A stretch of DNA of 64,000 nt from Echinometra lucunter (GCA_029962745.1 CM057153.1:39105612-39169611); one strand, 5' to 3'; shown: positions 23,101 through 34,396, counted from the stretch's first letter. The notes: generated by a model from the sequence alone, not told the origin. Made by a program: numbers and translations.

Positions 23101-24460
23101 CCAAGTAGCTTTTACACATGTCAATCAAAGACAGAATAAAACGGAAAATGTGAACAAAATCGGATATGGAATAAGAAAGTTATGCCTATATGAAATTGTC
23201 TGTTTTTGACACTACCAATAACTATTGGTGATATAATTTGTGGACTACTCTCGATATGTTTTGCACCCAGAATTCCACATGGCAGTATTCTTTCTTTTCT
23301 TGAAGAACACGTTTTCACTGTCCTCGTCCCAGATATGTTTTGAGCAAAAACTCCTACATGATATATCATGGGCTTGGCTTAAGAAAATGTGCAAAATAAA
23401 ATTGTTTTATTATGTGTACATGTACAAAACAGTGAGAGTTGTCGACAAAATGATGTCATCAACAGCTATGGTAGTGTCAAAAAATGTCAAATAGAAAACT
23501 TCTTACAGCCATGATAACTTCTTATTCGGTGTCCAATTTTGTTCAAATGTTTGCTGATCTGTTTCATTCCATCTTAGCTTTGATTTAAAAACTACTTGAC
23601 TTGAAGTTGAGGATATCGTTTCTTTTTGAAGTGAACTCCTTGAGACCAAGCAAACTGACTTGTATCTAAACCTTGTGTATCGAAAAAAAGAAAAAGAAAA
23701 CAAACCCCCAATACTTGTAAAGAGAACTAGTAGTGGCAAAATTACCTTCTTGTGTTTAAATGAAAGTCTGTTTCACTAGTGCTCTGTTTAAGGAGGTTTT
23801 ACTGCACAATAGAAAATGGAGGAATTAATTGTAAAAAATTAAGTGGGAGCAGAAAAATAAAATGGCACAGTGAAAGTATTGGAAGAAGATAATGTTTTGA
23901 ATTTCTATGAAGTTGAGACATTGAGACTCTATAAGATAGAAAAGATAAAGTACACTGCATTCACAACATGCATCAACTGATTCAGTTCAGAAGACTACAG
24001 TGCCAGAGTAAAGGGGGAAAAGAGACGGAACATTCATGTGATGTGACATGTGTGAATATGACTTCAGGAAGATTCAATAATTGACCAGTTCACTAATATC
24101 AAATTTCAATGACATTTCTTCCCCTAGAGACAAAGTAGTGCATTCACCTGTAACAAGTCATTTTAAGTCAGCATGTAGTCTGCATACATTAATTCTTGCT
24201 ATGTCAGACAAAGCCCCTGGCAATGTTTGTGGTTGTCAGCATTAAAAATTGTAGTAAAATGCATGCATAAAATCTGAATATGTGAAATGATAACACTGAT
24301 AATGCAAACGGAGGAAATCAAATTAGATGTGTCAGAAGGTGCATGTGCTTGTATGTGCCTGAATATTCCCCAACTGATTCAGTGGAATTGATGCCTTGTG
24401 TGAAACTGGCATATGGAATACCAAATACATGATAAAAAAATCCAAGGTGGTCCACTGTTT

Positions 24461-24674
24461 GGGGGTGTTTCACAAAGCATAAAGTTGGACTTAGAGTCAC
24501 GTGTACGCCCCCAATGTGCATCCGGTATTTAACACGTAATCTATTGACAGACTTCCCAATAGCACGCATCCCCAGAGCATGAGCTGACGGATGTGGTGAT
24601 GTGCAATATACAGCACGAAAACTAAGAATTTAACGGCAACTTTAAGTCCATGTAACTCTTTGTGAAACACCTCC
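24461..24674. mobile_element. MITE with GGGTGTTTCACAAAG ends
   Basis: Inverted ends GGGTGTTTCACAAAG at the left and CTTTGTGAAACACCTCC at the right, with related inner arms (AAGTTGGACTTA against AACTTTAAGTCC). Total is about 214 bases with no coding capacity. It is a non-autonomous DNA transposon; the superfamily is not assigned. Confidence 0.6.
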
Positions 24675-25372
24675 AGGTACAACACAACAAATAATAATGG
24701 CACAATTTATTTTTCCACTAGTAATATTTTATTCTAACAAGGAAACTCCTAAAATTCACTCCTGCGAATTACACACATGTGCCAGCAATAGATACGAATA
24801 TCATGAGATTTGGACGGAATGATGTATTTATATTGAATATCATACTTCAGGTCCTTATTGGCCCTGATAGTGAAAGTGTGACTCGTAAAAAAGACCTTTC
24901 AAGTATTCAAAATATAGATCTTCAAGAATTTTGTCAACACACTTTGGGCTATGACACGGCAATTCATAAGACAAAAATGAAGTGACTTCTCCTCAGCTGC
25001 CCTTGTAAAAATATCTGCTTGAAATTAACCATTTTACCTTTAACATCACCTTTACCTTTGAAGTATGAAAATGTACATATTCAAAATGAACATCTTACTT
25101 TGAGCTATGACAAGGAATTCATAAGAGGGAAAAAATGCGTAAGAGAGAGAGAGAGAAGTACACTCAATCATTCATATTTGAGACATTCAAATAAAGCCAT
25201 AAAATGAGGAAGGCATCCAGTGCTTACATTAGATCTTTTTTATCATCATCATCATCATTATTATCATTTATTTATTTACAATCAATGCCTCTTGGAAGCC
25301 ATATATATAGCTTATCCAATGCAGTAGTCTTCAAATTCAAAGGAGATCCTTCAAGGTATTTTGAATTTAGTA

Positions 25373-25548
25373 CAGTAGAAACTCGGTATAAAAGAGATCT
25401 CCTATAACAATATTCCTGATATAACAAGGTAATATTTCGGTCCCAGCTCTTTATGTTCTATTGTTTTTAACCCTGATATAACGAGATGCCTGCTATAACG
25501 AGGTAATTTTGGTGGTCCCAAGGACCTCATTATATTGAGTTTCCACTG
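25373..25548. mobile_element. MITE, pogo/Tigger-like ends, copy 2
   Basis: Starts CAGTAGAAACTC and ends GAGTTTCCACTG, flanked by TA on both sides. The inner sequence (CCTGCTATAACGAGGTAATTTT, split here as CCTGCTATAACG and AGGTAATTTT) matches copy 1 at 12419-12598 in inverse orientation. About 176 bases, non-coding. Confidence 0.65.
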
Positions 25549-26542
25549 TAGATCATTCAAAAACCTAACTGGACGTTCAGCAATTGATGATGGTGCTAAG
25601 CTCCTGAAGCCGTTCAACAATTGTGAAGGAGAACCAAAGAAGATTGTCCAATGCTGTATGATAATGGAACCTGCTGTTGGTTACAGCAAGGCTAGAGCAC
25701 TGTTGCACGATGCAAATTACGAGATGAATAAATGTAAGGCCCAACCATTTTCAATGTCAAAACCCCCCCCCCCCCCCTCAGGTCTTGGTCAAATCTCATT
25801 TAAAGACACGGTGAATAACTCGAAATACAACCTTTAAAGATATAGAACGGTGCATCACTACTGCCAAAGCTTTTTGGTAAACTATTTTGGTGCGTACCAA
25901 CCACCATCTTCCAGTGAGTAGTTTGATATTCCATGGAAATGCCATTCTTATTTCTTACATGTAGATTCTATTGCACATCATTACTTCCCTTCTCTACAAA
26001 TTATTACAATGCCTTTTAAGTCAACTACACTTGTGCGTATCAACCACCAATAGTTTCAACATCCCACAATACCATTCTATTGCACAGTTGCCTTCCATAC
26101 AAATTGTTCCATGCCCTACCAACCCAAGTACAACTTGACATTACGGCTGAATATTACTACATGGATCAAGGAGTACAAGTAGTGTCCATTATGGCTCATA
26201 TAGATATCTAGCAGCAAACCCCCCACTTTTTCTTTTACCGAGCCATTTATGATGAGATACACATTAACTCGTCTATACTAATTCACGATCAAGTAAAAGA
26301 GAGGTTTACCAAGAGTTGCAAACAAACTTGTGAAGTCATATTTTGTGCTAACTTTACGAGAGTCTGATTGGTCCACATCCTATGCAGCCAGGAGGACAAA
26401 ACACATCTTTTTTGCCTCGGGGTTATTTCTTTGACCACCTCGTATACCATTCATTTTATACACAAAAAGAAACCGTGGGCTTTCACCCAAGGGTTTTACT
26501 GCAGGGGTGCTGTGTCACATGTGAAAAAGCCCTTGATGAGAG
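25549..26542. other. Intergenic, no gene seen
   Basis: There is a C run at 25764-25778. The segment 26340-26410 resembles 29830-29900 inside the next gene (both contain GATTGGTCCACA, then CAGGA or CAGGAAGCAAAACA-type sequence), so it is a dispersed repeat. No coding block. Confidence 0.45.
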
Positions 26543-26695
26543 CAGGATGCCATTGCATACAACTTGCTATTATAGTAACTTTCATGGAATACTGGATTTT
26601 GTTTGATTGGCTGTTGAGCAATGTTACCATATGACGGTAGTTACCACTGATGGCAAAGTTAGTATAATAGCAAGTTTTTATGCAACGGCACCCTG
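26543..26695. mobile_element. Palindromic MITE with GTTGCATA ends
   Basis: Left end CAGGATGCCATTGCATA and right end (reverse complement) CAGGGTGCCGTTGCATA. The arms continue with AACTTGCTATTATA on each side, so the 153-base element can fold over most of its length. It lies just 3' of the IFTAP stop codon. Confidence 0.65.
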
Positions 26696-26888
26696 GTTGT
26701 CTTTTTACTCCGACATAGCCTATTGCCATTCATGAAAGCATCAATTTTGAAGTACAGGCTCACTGGAGGTAGTTTCTCCTTGATGTCTCAACAGGGTTCT
26801 AACGCACTCTACCCTTACCAACCATACCCTGTAGACAGTAGTGGTGCATGTACACAAGGCTCTTGGTAGGACAAGGGTTAATGGCTTC

Positions 26889-29800
26889 TCAGGTTCCTGA
26901 TGGAGGTCCATGACCAGGCTCCCACTTAGGAGTGAGAATGACGTTGTCGTAGTCGAAGTCGGGATCAATGCTGAACGGTTGGACATCATCCTGAGACACC
27001 TAACATGGACAAAGAGTAAATTTAGCCTGACCACATCTTTCAGAATTCACATCAAGCACCAAAAGTTTTAATTCTGAAACACTTTATTACATGGTATAAT
27101 TATATATTTGTAACATGGTTTCAGCATTGCATACTCCTGTCCACATTCACACGGTTATTTTCTTCATTAATTCTTAATAACTGAAACCGTCAACTTATTC
27201 AGCAATGAAGATTTAACCCGTCACATATGGGAATCGGGTGGTCCCTGTATTAAGTCTATGGGGATTACAGAATTCAGTATATCAACAGATTAAATAAGCA
27301 TTACCTCCGTGAGATCTTCAGCAGCTTTTGTGTCATCTTCTAGAGGTTGGTGGGTTGTTGTAGAACCAGGTAGCTGAGTTACGTGCACACTATGGCATGG
27401 ACTGGAGCTAGTATCTTCTTCATTCTCAACCTCACCAGGGTAGAGATCAGGCAAGGATGGGCTTGTTCCTGGTACTGCAGGATTTGAAATTTGGAAGAAT
27501 ATGCTGTACTTCCTTTCATTTAAGCCATTTAGACTAGGCCTTAAACTGATAGCAATCATATTCCCACGGCTAACAGTCACAGGAAACATGAACATGGGTC
27601 TTATCATTTTTTCTTGTGAATAAAGTATTAAAGACAAACTTAAGTTCTGGGGAAAGGTAAAAGATAAGTTATGAGCTTTCTCTGTCGTTTCATGTCAGTT
27701 TGGAAGAATATCACAGTAGAAATGTCCCCTCAAGAAGTTTACCTTCAAATGCCCTTATATTCGAAACAAGGCAACAGCCATAACCTGTCTCGCCACGTTC
27801 GTGTGCAATTATTCTTGCAGGTAAAGTGTAACATCTGACCTCATTTGACCTCTGACCTATATATGACCTTTGACCCCAAAATAACATTGTCCCTGTAAGG
27901 CATTTACCATCCAAGTTTGGTTACAAACCGGCTAGTGGTTCAAAGTTACTAACCCCAGTAGAGAATTGCAGGTGAATTGTAACATTTGACCTCATTCGAC
28001 CTTTGACCCCAAAATAACAGTGAGGTCCCCATAGAGCATCTACCATCAAAGTTTGGTTAGAAACGGGCAAATGGTTGCAAAGTTACTCAAGTTTCATAAG
28101 CATCACAGACGGACGGACGCCCCTAAGGATACCTTACTCTAGCTCCACCTCGGTGGCTCGACAACAATGACAAGCAACAGCTTGAGTGTTGACCCAAATA
28201 TTTTTGTATAGTCTCAAATACACATTTATGTATGTAGTGCATGTACTTTTCAATAGGACTGGGTTGATTTCTTATGACTGTGATGATTTAAAAACCTCAG
28301 GGCATATTGTTATTTACTAATTAACCAACCCTTTCGGACTGCTTTGAAACAGATTCTTTCACAATGTAATCGCATGACCAGAACTGAGTTTTACCTTTAA
28401 AGTTATCAAAATTATTCCAATACTTTTAGTGTAAAATATTCAAATGACAGAGCTATGAACAGCAGAACATATCACTAGTGCACATGTAAATGAATAAGTG
28501 AAACTATATATAATGAATACTGATGCTACTTTACATTATCGGCCATTCAAAATGGCTGATAATTTATAATGTACAAGTATATGAAAATAGAAGGGAAACT
28601 AACAGATATGCTGAATACTGAAGCTACTTTACATTATCGGCCATTTTGGCAATGCATGGTGGAGAGAGTGAGAGAGTAAACACAAAAACTCACCTCCACT
28701 GCTTGTCTCAATATCCCCCTCTGTCTCATTCACTCTCTCTACCATTTCTGGAGTCACAGTGGGAGGAACTCTACAGCTTGCTGCCTCCCTCTCTGATTCC
28801 GTCTCCATATCAAAGGAAGCCACATATTTGCTGCTGGAGTCATCAAAATCAATGTCACTGTCATCACTGAGGAACTCGCTTTCGCTGTCTGGTTCATCAA
28901 GAAAGTTATCAACCTGAAGATAGGAGTATGATGTATTGTTAACCTCTAAAACTGATTAAATACTAGTAATGGAGAAATAAAATCAGACAAGTGTTTGTCA
29001 ATAAAATGAGTCCAGGGCATATGGCCCGTAGATTTTTGGACACCCACAGTTTCTGAGGTCATACCATGGGAATATGCATAAAAACCTCTTAAATTTCAAC
29101 TTAGACTCCTGCGATGAAATTTTTAAGTGGAGTCATAAATCCAAAGACAATTACCGGTAGTACCAGGTACATTTCAAAAGCAGTTTCCTCACCTTCCACA
29201 GAACTGATACCAAATGTTTATGAAATGGTCAATTAGTTAATGGTTTATCAAAATACCTGGATGTACTTTGATGACTTTTTCCTGTTATCAGATCCTACAC
29301 TTTCTCTCTCATCAACGAATTCTTCACCCAGCTCCTAAAGAGAAGAAAACAAAATTGTAAGTGTGTATAAGAAAACAAATATTTTCATATTTATGCTTTA
29401 CCACGGAATAGGAAACCCCCTAATTTCATGAGCATACATATCTATGGAGATCGAAAGAAGACTGATGAGTTTGACAAAATGTGCGGCGGTAATAATGAGC
29501 ATTTCCTGAGCCTCCATGCCTTTTATCACAGGAATATTTGGAAAGAACCTAAAAAAACACAGAACATAAATGGCTGAGCATCCTTTGTCCAACTTGCCAA
29601 ACTGAGTGAAATAATGGTCTTGCAGCACCAAAGGAATGGTTTAGGAGGACTACATCACTTTCGCGGACAAGTATGCTTTGACAAATTCACGACCATTCCA
29701 ATATATTCAGCTGCAAACCCTGGGACACTTATGATAATCAGATTCACATTAACACGTCAAAATTAGTCAAATAAAAAAAAAAGTTTTTTCAAAAAATTGC

Positions 29801-30872
29801 TGAGAAAAACTTATGGCATAATATCTTGTGCTACCTTTGTAAGAATTGGATTGGTCCACACCTTTCGCCACCAGGAAGCAAAACAGATGCCTCTTGCCTT
29901 GCCGTTTTTGTTGTTTTTCTGCTTCATATGTGAACAAGCCTCATATAGGAGAAATGTGCCTATGTTATTTACTGTATGTTTATTGAAAAACCCAATGCTT
30001 TGTTTTAGCACAAATGGTGTTATGCTATGACAAGAACCAAGAATGGAAAAGTATTTTGATCATTCTAACCTCAATTTCTAACTCCTCGACTTGTTTTAGA
30101 TCTTTCCTAGAGTGATCAGGTGTCCTTGGAGATGTAGAAGAAAGCTGAAACAGCTGAGGAGTCTCCTCCGACATTTCAGAGGTCATTATCTGATCTTCAA
30201 CCACATCATTTGACCTTCGGGCAGAAAACTGGCTCACATCATCTAATAAAACACACACAATAAAAAACAATTTGAACTTGACTAAATCTCTGAAGTTGAC
30301 GAAAAAAAAATTAAATCTAAGTGGGTAATTTCAAACCATGTTTTGGAGAGCACATTTAAAGTTACATTGTTAGAAGTAGCATGCATCTTCTAGGGGAATT
30401 AGAGAGCACATGACATATTTTGAGCAATTGTAGATATATCATATGACTGAGTTAACAACATCACTGACCTCGGGGGGGGGGGGGGGGGGGGGGGGTACCG
30501 AATGTTCCACAGTTCTGGATCAGTTTCGTCTCTGTAAATGGCATCAAATATATTTTTCTTTCACATTATACACAAGTACGATAAAAAATTGAATATTAGA
30601 AGAATCTTTGACTCTGAGTGTAATTTTAATCCCCCCCCAAAAAAAAAGGAATGTCAAATTTGAAAATGTGAATATTACTTCTCATTTTTATCTTTGTAAT
30701 ACTATTACCCACTGAAGGAAAACTACTAACCTGGAGTTAATACCATAAAGGCATTCATGAATTCTTCATAAGATTGCACTCTGTTGGCAAGGACTGTTTC
30801 AATAGCACTGTGAACATGTTCTTCAGACAGGGCATTGGTCCTATTTTCTCTCTGCTGTGGAGTTCCGTCCAT
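26889..30872 (-). CDS. IFTAP: IFTAP, intraflagellar transport-associated protein
   Basis: Six exons on the minus strand: 30872-30731 (ATG), 30242-30070, 29334-29257, 28913-28694, 27474-27305, 26999-26889 (TGA). All introns are GT-AG, all phases agree, and the sum is 894 bases, 297 residues; human IFTAP is shorter, about 220. Matches recalled from the family: SYEEFMNAF near residue 34, VDNFLD at residues 132-137, PGEVE near 217, and the C-terminal block VQPFSIDPDFDYDNVILT near 267-284, against VQLFSLDEEFDYDNVMLT in human. The rest is acidic and disordered. Known role: this protein associates with the IFT-A complex and affects ciliary trafficking, so it is expected at the ciliary base and axoneme. 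An acceptor directly upstream of the start exon (TTCTGTAG at about 30900) implies a non-coding first exon further 5'. Confidence 0.9.
27700..28175. repeat. Dispersed repeat with two ~150-bp units, in an IFTAP intron
   Basis: Two units about 150 bases apart share GTGTAACAT/TTGTAACAT, TGACCTCATT, GACCTTTGACCCCAAAATAAC and AAGTTTGGTTA. The block ends near CAGACGGACGGACGCCCC. This looks like a known style of dispersed marine-invertebrate repeat, but I cannot name the family. The TGACCTTTGACC words match nuclear-receptor DR1 sites; that may be chance. Confidence 0.5.
30472..30495. repeat. Poly-G tract of 24
   Basis: Uninterrupted G run in the first coding intron of IFTAP. It is one of many G or C homopolymers in the window, and its length in the assembly may be unreliable. 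Confidence 0.8.
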
Positions 30873-31045
30873 TCTCAGTTCGTCAGCCTCTCTTTACACT
30901 ACAGAATAAAACAGGGATATCTGTAACATGAAGGCACATTTTACTTGAATATACCATGTATATGCTTCTACAAGGAAAAATTTCTCTTTTATGCCACTAT
31001 ATAAATTTCAACTGTTTTCAGACAGGATGAAGGACCAAGTTAGGC

Positions 31046-31046
31046 T

Positions 31047-31089
<43 letters not shown>

Positions 31090-31494
31090 GGGGGGCACTC
31101 AGTACATAATGCGTGGTGGGTATGTGCCGCGGAGAAGACCCCCATTTTTACACTCAAATTTCGTTCCAAAGCATAGCATTTTTATCTTATTGAGAAAAAG
31201 AACAAAGAAAGCCGTTCCAAAGCATAGCATTTTCTTCTTATCCAGAAAAAAGAAGAAAGAAATCCATTCCAAAGCTTCGCATGTTTTTCGTTACGCCGTT
31301 CCGGCCGCATTGATCCGCTAAAATGAGCTGCATTTTTGGTGAAAAGCGGCCCGCAGAGCGCTGTCCGACCATCGCCTCTGCGCGAGCGCACCCGGCGGCC
31401 GTGCCGCCGGGCTAGCTGCATGCACGTATGCCCGTTCCATAGGGATACATACGCACTTTTGGGGTCAAGTACCCCCCCCCCCCCCCCCGGGGTT
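31046..31494. mobile_element. Poly-G/poly-C-bounded element
   Basis: It starts CTCCGG followed by about 40 G and ends in a C run followed by CCGGGG, so the ends are inverted complements. Inside there are two or three repeats of TTCCAAAGCATAGCATTTT and a CpG-rich part near 31350-31420. Frames crossing it are non-coding by composition. The same style of ends occurs at 45379-45812, suggesting a family of G/C-tract-ended elements. Confidence 0.5.
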
Positions 31495-31556
31495 AGGCTC
31501 ACTCAACTAGTGCTCAGTCATACCAACCTCTCACAAACAGACTTGCTGTAACATGC

Positions 31557-31862
31557 AAATTGCTGACAATAGGAAAGTAGTATTCTCTGTACCAATTTAT
31601 TGGACAGAGGAGCAAGAGCTGTGTCACCAGTGATCAGAAAAATATTTTTCAAAATTCACTTGATCAAGATAATTAACATGCAGCTGGAGGAATGTAAGAT
31701 CTAATGGAAGTAGGATATTATATCATCCTAGGTGTAAAAAGCAAATATTTTTATATGAATTTGTTGATTATTTTAGTGATTTCTATCTTTGACTGTAGAG
31801 GGCAGCATATGTCACATACATTTGCACAGCTCAGCATACCAATGTAGCTCTGTGTGAGTTAG
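31557..31862 (+). repeat. Direct repeat, copy 1
   Basis: About 300 bases related to 32720-32999 in the same orientation at roughly 80-85% identity. Shared words include AAATTGCTGACAATAGGAAAG at the start, GAATTTGTTGATTATTTTAG and TTTGCACAGCTCA. It is probably a dispersed repeat, since copy 2 sits inside an insertion with its own target duplication. Confidence 0.65.
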
Positions 31863-32084
31863 ACTCTGCTTTCTCTAAAACAGCTGATATTTTCCCTTTT
31901 TTTTCAAATTTTATTTTTCACATAATCATAGTAGACAGCACAAGTTACTTGTGAGTTTCCATTGTTTGAATAGGTGCTAGATTCTACAGGGCCAAGGGGG
32001 AAGTATTGGTGGTTTCATCAAGTCCAAATGGATATTTTCTTTTTATCAAAAGACAAAACTATCCTGACGATTATCACGATTGTC

Positions 32085-32578
32085 TGCGCTAATGCACTTT
32101 TGTATCCATGCGCACATTTCCCGTTCTAATTGTTGGATCTCAGCTCCGCCAAACTTGCAGAGAGTGATTGGAGATATGTATGCAATCTGTTACCTGAAAA
32201 CTGAATGAAATCAGAGGAAACCTTCGATTACGGCTTCGATGTCGCGATGTCGTCGCTCAGTATGGTCCCTTTGGCTTTGCTGTGTGTGTGCTTACTTTTT
32301 CTCGTAAACTAAAGCTAGAAATAAAAATTTATGCCTACATTCCTGTATGGTATCCTACATGTACATAATGCTAAAATTCACATGCAGTGATAACATTCAT
32401 GCCTCACTTTTTGTTATAGATATGGTTATCAAATAATTATCATTGTTATCATTCAGGTGACAGATTGCTTAGAATCTACATATTGGCATTGCCAATCATT
32501 CTCAGCAATTTTGGAGGAGATCCGACGATTAAGACAGGAAATATGCGCATGGATACAAAAGTGCATTAGCGCCAAATC
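32085..32578. repeat. Inverted duplication 32085-32197 / 32453-32578
   Basis: The two arms are diverged reverse complements. Shared are CATGGATACAAAAGTGCATT, the flanking AGCGC, and CAGGTAACAGATTGC against CAGGTGACAGATTGC. Read outward, both arms encode a similar short peptide ending CAWIQKCISA, which suggests an old coding remnant or exon duplicated head to head. I do not recognise the peptide. Confidence 0.5.
32194..32280 (-). other. Probable non-coding first exon and promoter side of IFTAP
   Basis: On the minus strand, TTTTCAG at 32200-32194 is followed by the donor GTAACAG. The preceding 85 bases carry several CpGs (CGACATCGCGACATCG), rare around here. With the acceptor near 30900 just before the IFTAP start exon, this makes a plausible 5' UTR exon. 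The 5' boundary is a guess. The donor also falls in the inverted duplication described separately. Confidence 0.35.
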
Positions 32579-33990
32579 ACTTAACTCTTGCTGTAACGTT
32601 AGATGTAGACCGAAGATTCTGTCTCAAAATTTCGTCGTTAGCCTCTTATACTGGTACCACTTGCACGAATGCCAGGTTATCATCAGATAACCTTGCACTG
32701 AATTAGGCCTGTACAGTGGAAATTGCTGACAATAGGAAAGTAGTGTTCTCTGTCACATTTCTGGGACAGAGGAACAAGAGCAGTGATCAGAAAAAGATTT
32801 CTCAAAATTCATTTGATGAAGATAATTTAGATCCAATTGAAGGAATGGAATGAAAATAGGATATGTTATCATACTGGGTGTAAAAAGCAAACATTTTCCA
32901 AGAATTTGTTGATTATTTTAGTGATTTCTATCTCCAACTATAGAGGGCAGTATTTCACATAAATTTGCACAGCTCACCATACCAATGGCTCCCTGAGTGA
33001 TACTGGTACTAGGGTCGGCACTCCTCATTTTAGAGACAGAAGCGCGTAGCGCCCGGCCGAAAGCGTTGTGTATGCAATCCCGTTGTGCTGGGCGGCACAA
33101 CAAGAAGCCGCTGGAAAAGGACCTAAAATTCATTGTTTATATCTAAAATTATTCTAAAAACAACAGATCAGTGTAGAGGTCTGACTATGAAAATCATCTT
33201 TAGCTTACCAATTTCATGATTTATTCCTTTTAACTCTCCATTTTCAGGTAAATCCAGGGTCCTAACGTACGTCCTCTCTGTTGAAAATCTTGCAGCCAAC
33301 CTCTCTCTCTCTCTCTCTGTGCACCTCTGTTCACGCTTTTCGGAGATCAGTGAATTCGAGCTCCTCGCATATTCACCCTTTTAAACGATCGACCAGTACG
33401 AAACAACAACAACAACAGTATCGTTCATACGTAATGTTATACCATGGAGCTCCATGGTTATACATACGCCCGCTACAAACAATAGGTATGTGTAGGAACG
33501 ATTTGCTGTTTCGTACCGGTCGATCGTTTGAATACACAGTGAATATGCAAGGAGCTCGAATTCGCTGATCTCCGAAAAGCGGAGGCCAACAGAGAGAGAG
33601 AGAGGTTGGCTGCAAGATTTTCAACCTAGACTCTAGAGGACCTACATTAGCATGATTAGGTCTTTAGGACCCTGGATTTACCTGAAAATGGAGAGTTAAA
33701 AGGAATAAATCATGAAATTGGTAAGCTAAAGATGGTTTTCATAGTCAGACCTCTACACAGATCTGTTGTTTTTATAATAATTTTAAATAAAAACGATGAA
33801 TTTTATAGGTCCTTTTCCAGCGGCTTCTCGTTGTGCCGCCCAGCACAACGGGATTGCATACACAACGCTTCTTGACGCTTTTTTCTGTCTCTAAAATGAG
33901 AAGTGCAGACCCTACCAGTATGAGAGGCTAACGACAAAATTTTGAGACAGAATCTTCGGTCTACGTTAGATGTAAAGTTAGTTAACATAT
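32579..33990. mobile_element. Fold-back element with ~0.5-kb arms
   Basis: A near-perfect palindrome centred between 33449 and 33450 (ACCATGGAG/CTCCATGGT). Left arm 33010-33449 plus an outer piece 32579-32657; right arm 33450-33990. Both strands read the same peptide start MKILQPTSLSL from 33281 (+) and 33624 (-), which shows the symmetry. The left arm is split by an insertion (32658-32999). Long inverted arms without a transposase fit a fold-back element or a giant MITE. Confidence 0.8.
32658..32999. mobile_element. 342-bp insertion in the palindrome arm, 10-bp target duplication
   Basis: The words ATACTGGTAC at 32648-32657 and 33000-33009 flank it. The right palindrome arm has a single CATACTGGTAGGGT at the matching place, so this is an insertion rather than a deletion on the other side. 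Most of it is copy 2 of the 31557-31862 repeat. It begins with CACTTGCACG and the small palindrome GGTTATCATCAGATAACC. Class is unclear; duplications of 8-10 bp occur with hAT, Mutator-like and some retroposed elements. Confidence 0.65.
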
Positions 33991-34040
33991 AATTAACGAA
34001 CAGTTCAACAAGTGTTGCTTTGAAAAGACGCCGCAGCCTG

Positions 34041-34394
34041 TGTAGAGATTTGGCCCCATTCACATTTACATTCACACCTATTCACATACACACCTGCTAA
34101 TGTACATTCCAATAGCATTATGTTAAGTACATGACAATGCACATGGCATGCACTGTTCAGTAGTGCACTGCCAAGATTGAGTCAGTGCAACTTTTTGAGC
34201 TTGGAATGAACAGACCTGTTTCTACTGATCATCTTCTGAGTCTGAGCTCTGCACCCTGCACCATTGGTCTTCGGGAGATCTCCCCACCGGGTAGCTGTTT
34301 TCCTGCGGACTTCTGAGACTTAGAAGTAGTTCAAGTAAGAGTAGCATCATATTTTAGGGTAGTTTAGGAGTAATTCCTCGGCCATTTTACTACA
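34041..34394 (+). repeat. 5' LTR
   Basis: 354 bases starting TGTAG and ending CTACA, a 5-base inverted end with the usual TG...CA. It matches 41152-41505 over its whole length as far as I can compare by eye. Preceded by CCTG. Confidence 0.93.
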
Positions 34395-34396
34395 AT

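Larger units (their letters stand above)
15762..24460. other. Long non-coding stretch, part probably 3' UTR
   Basis: Nearly 9 kb of AT-rich sequence without a coding block on either strand that I would defend; the open frames are short and of non-coding composition. The first canonical AATAAA after the stop that I noticed is at 16174. A retroposon-like tail lies near 20110-20172. Segments 15535-15640 and 18530-18630 share a diverged repeat (TTTCTGCCCATGT, then TTGTACTGCTA). Confidence 0.5.

Noticed and set aside
31109..31551. Frames across the poly-G/C-bounded element
   Set aside because: Low-complexity translations of repeat sequence, not a gene.
33281..33624. Frames on both strands starting with the same peptide
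   Set aside because: Explained by the palindrome; CT/GA microsatellite gives the Ser-Leu repeats.
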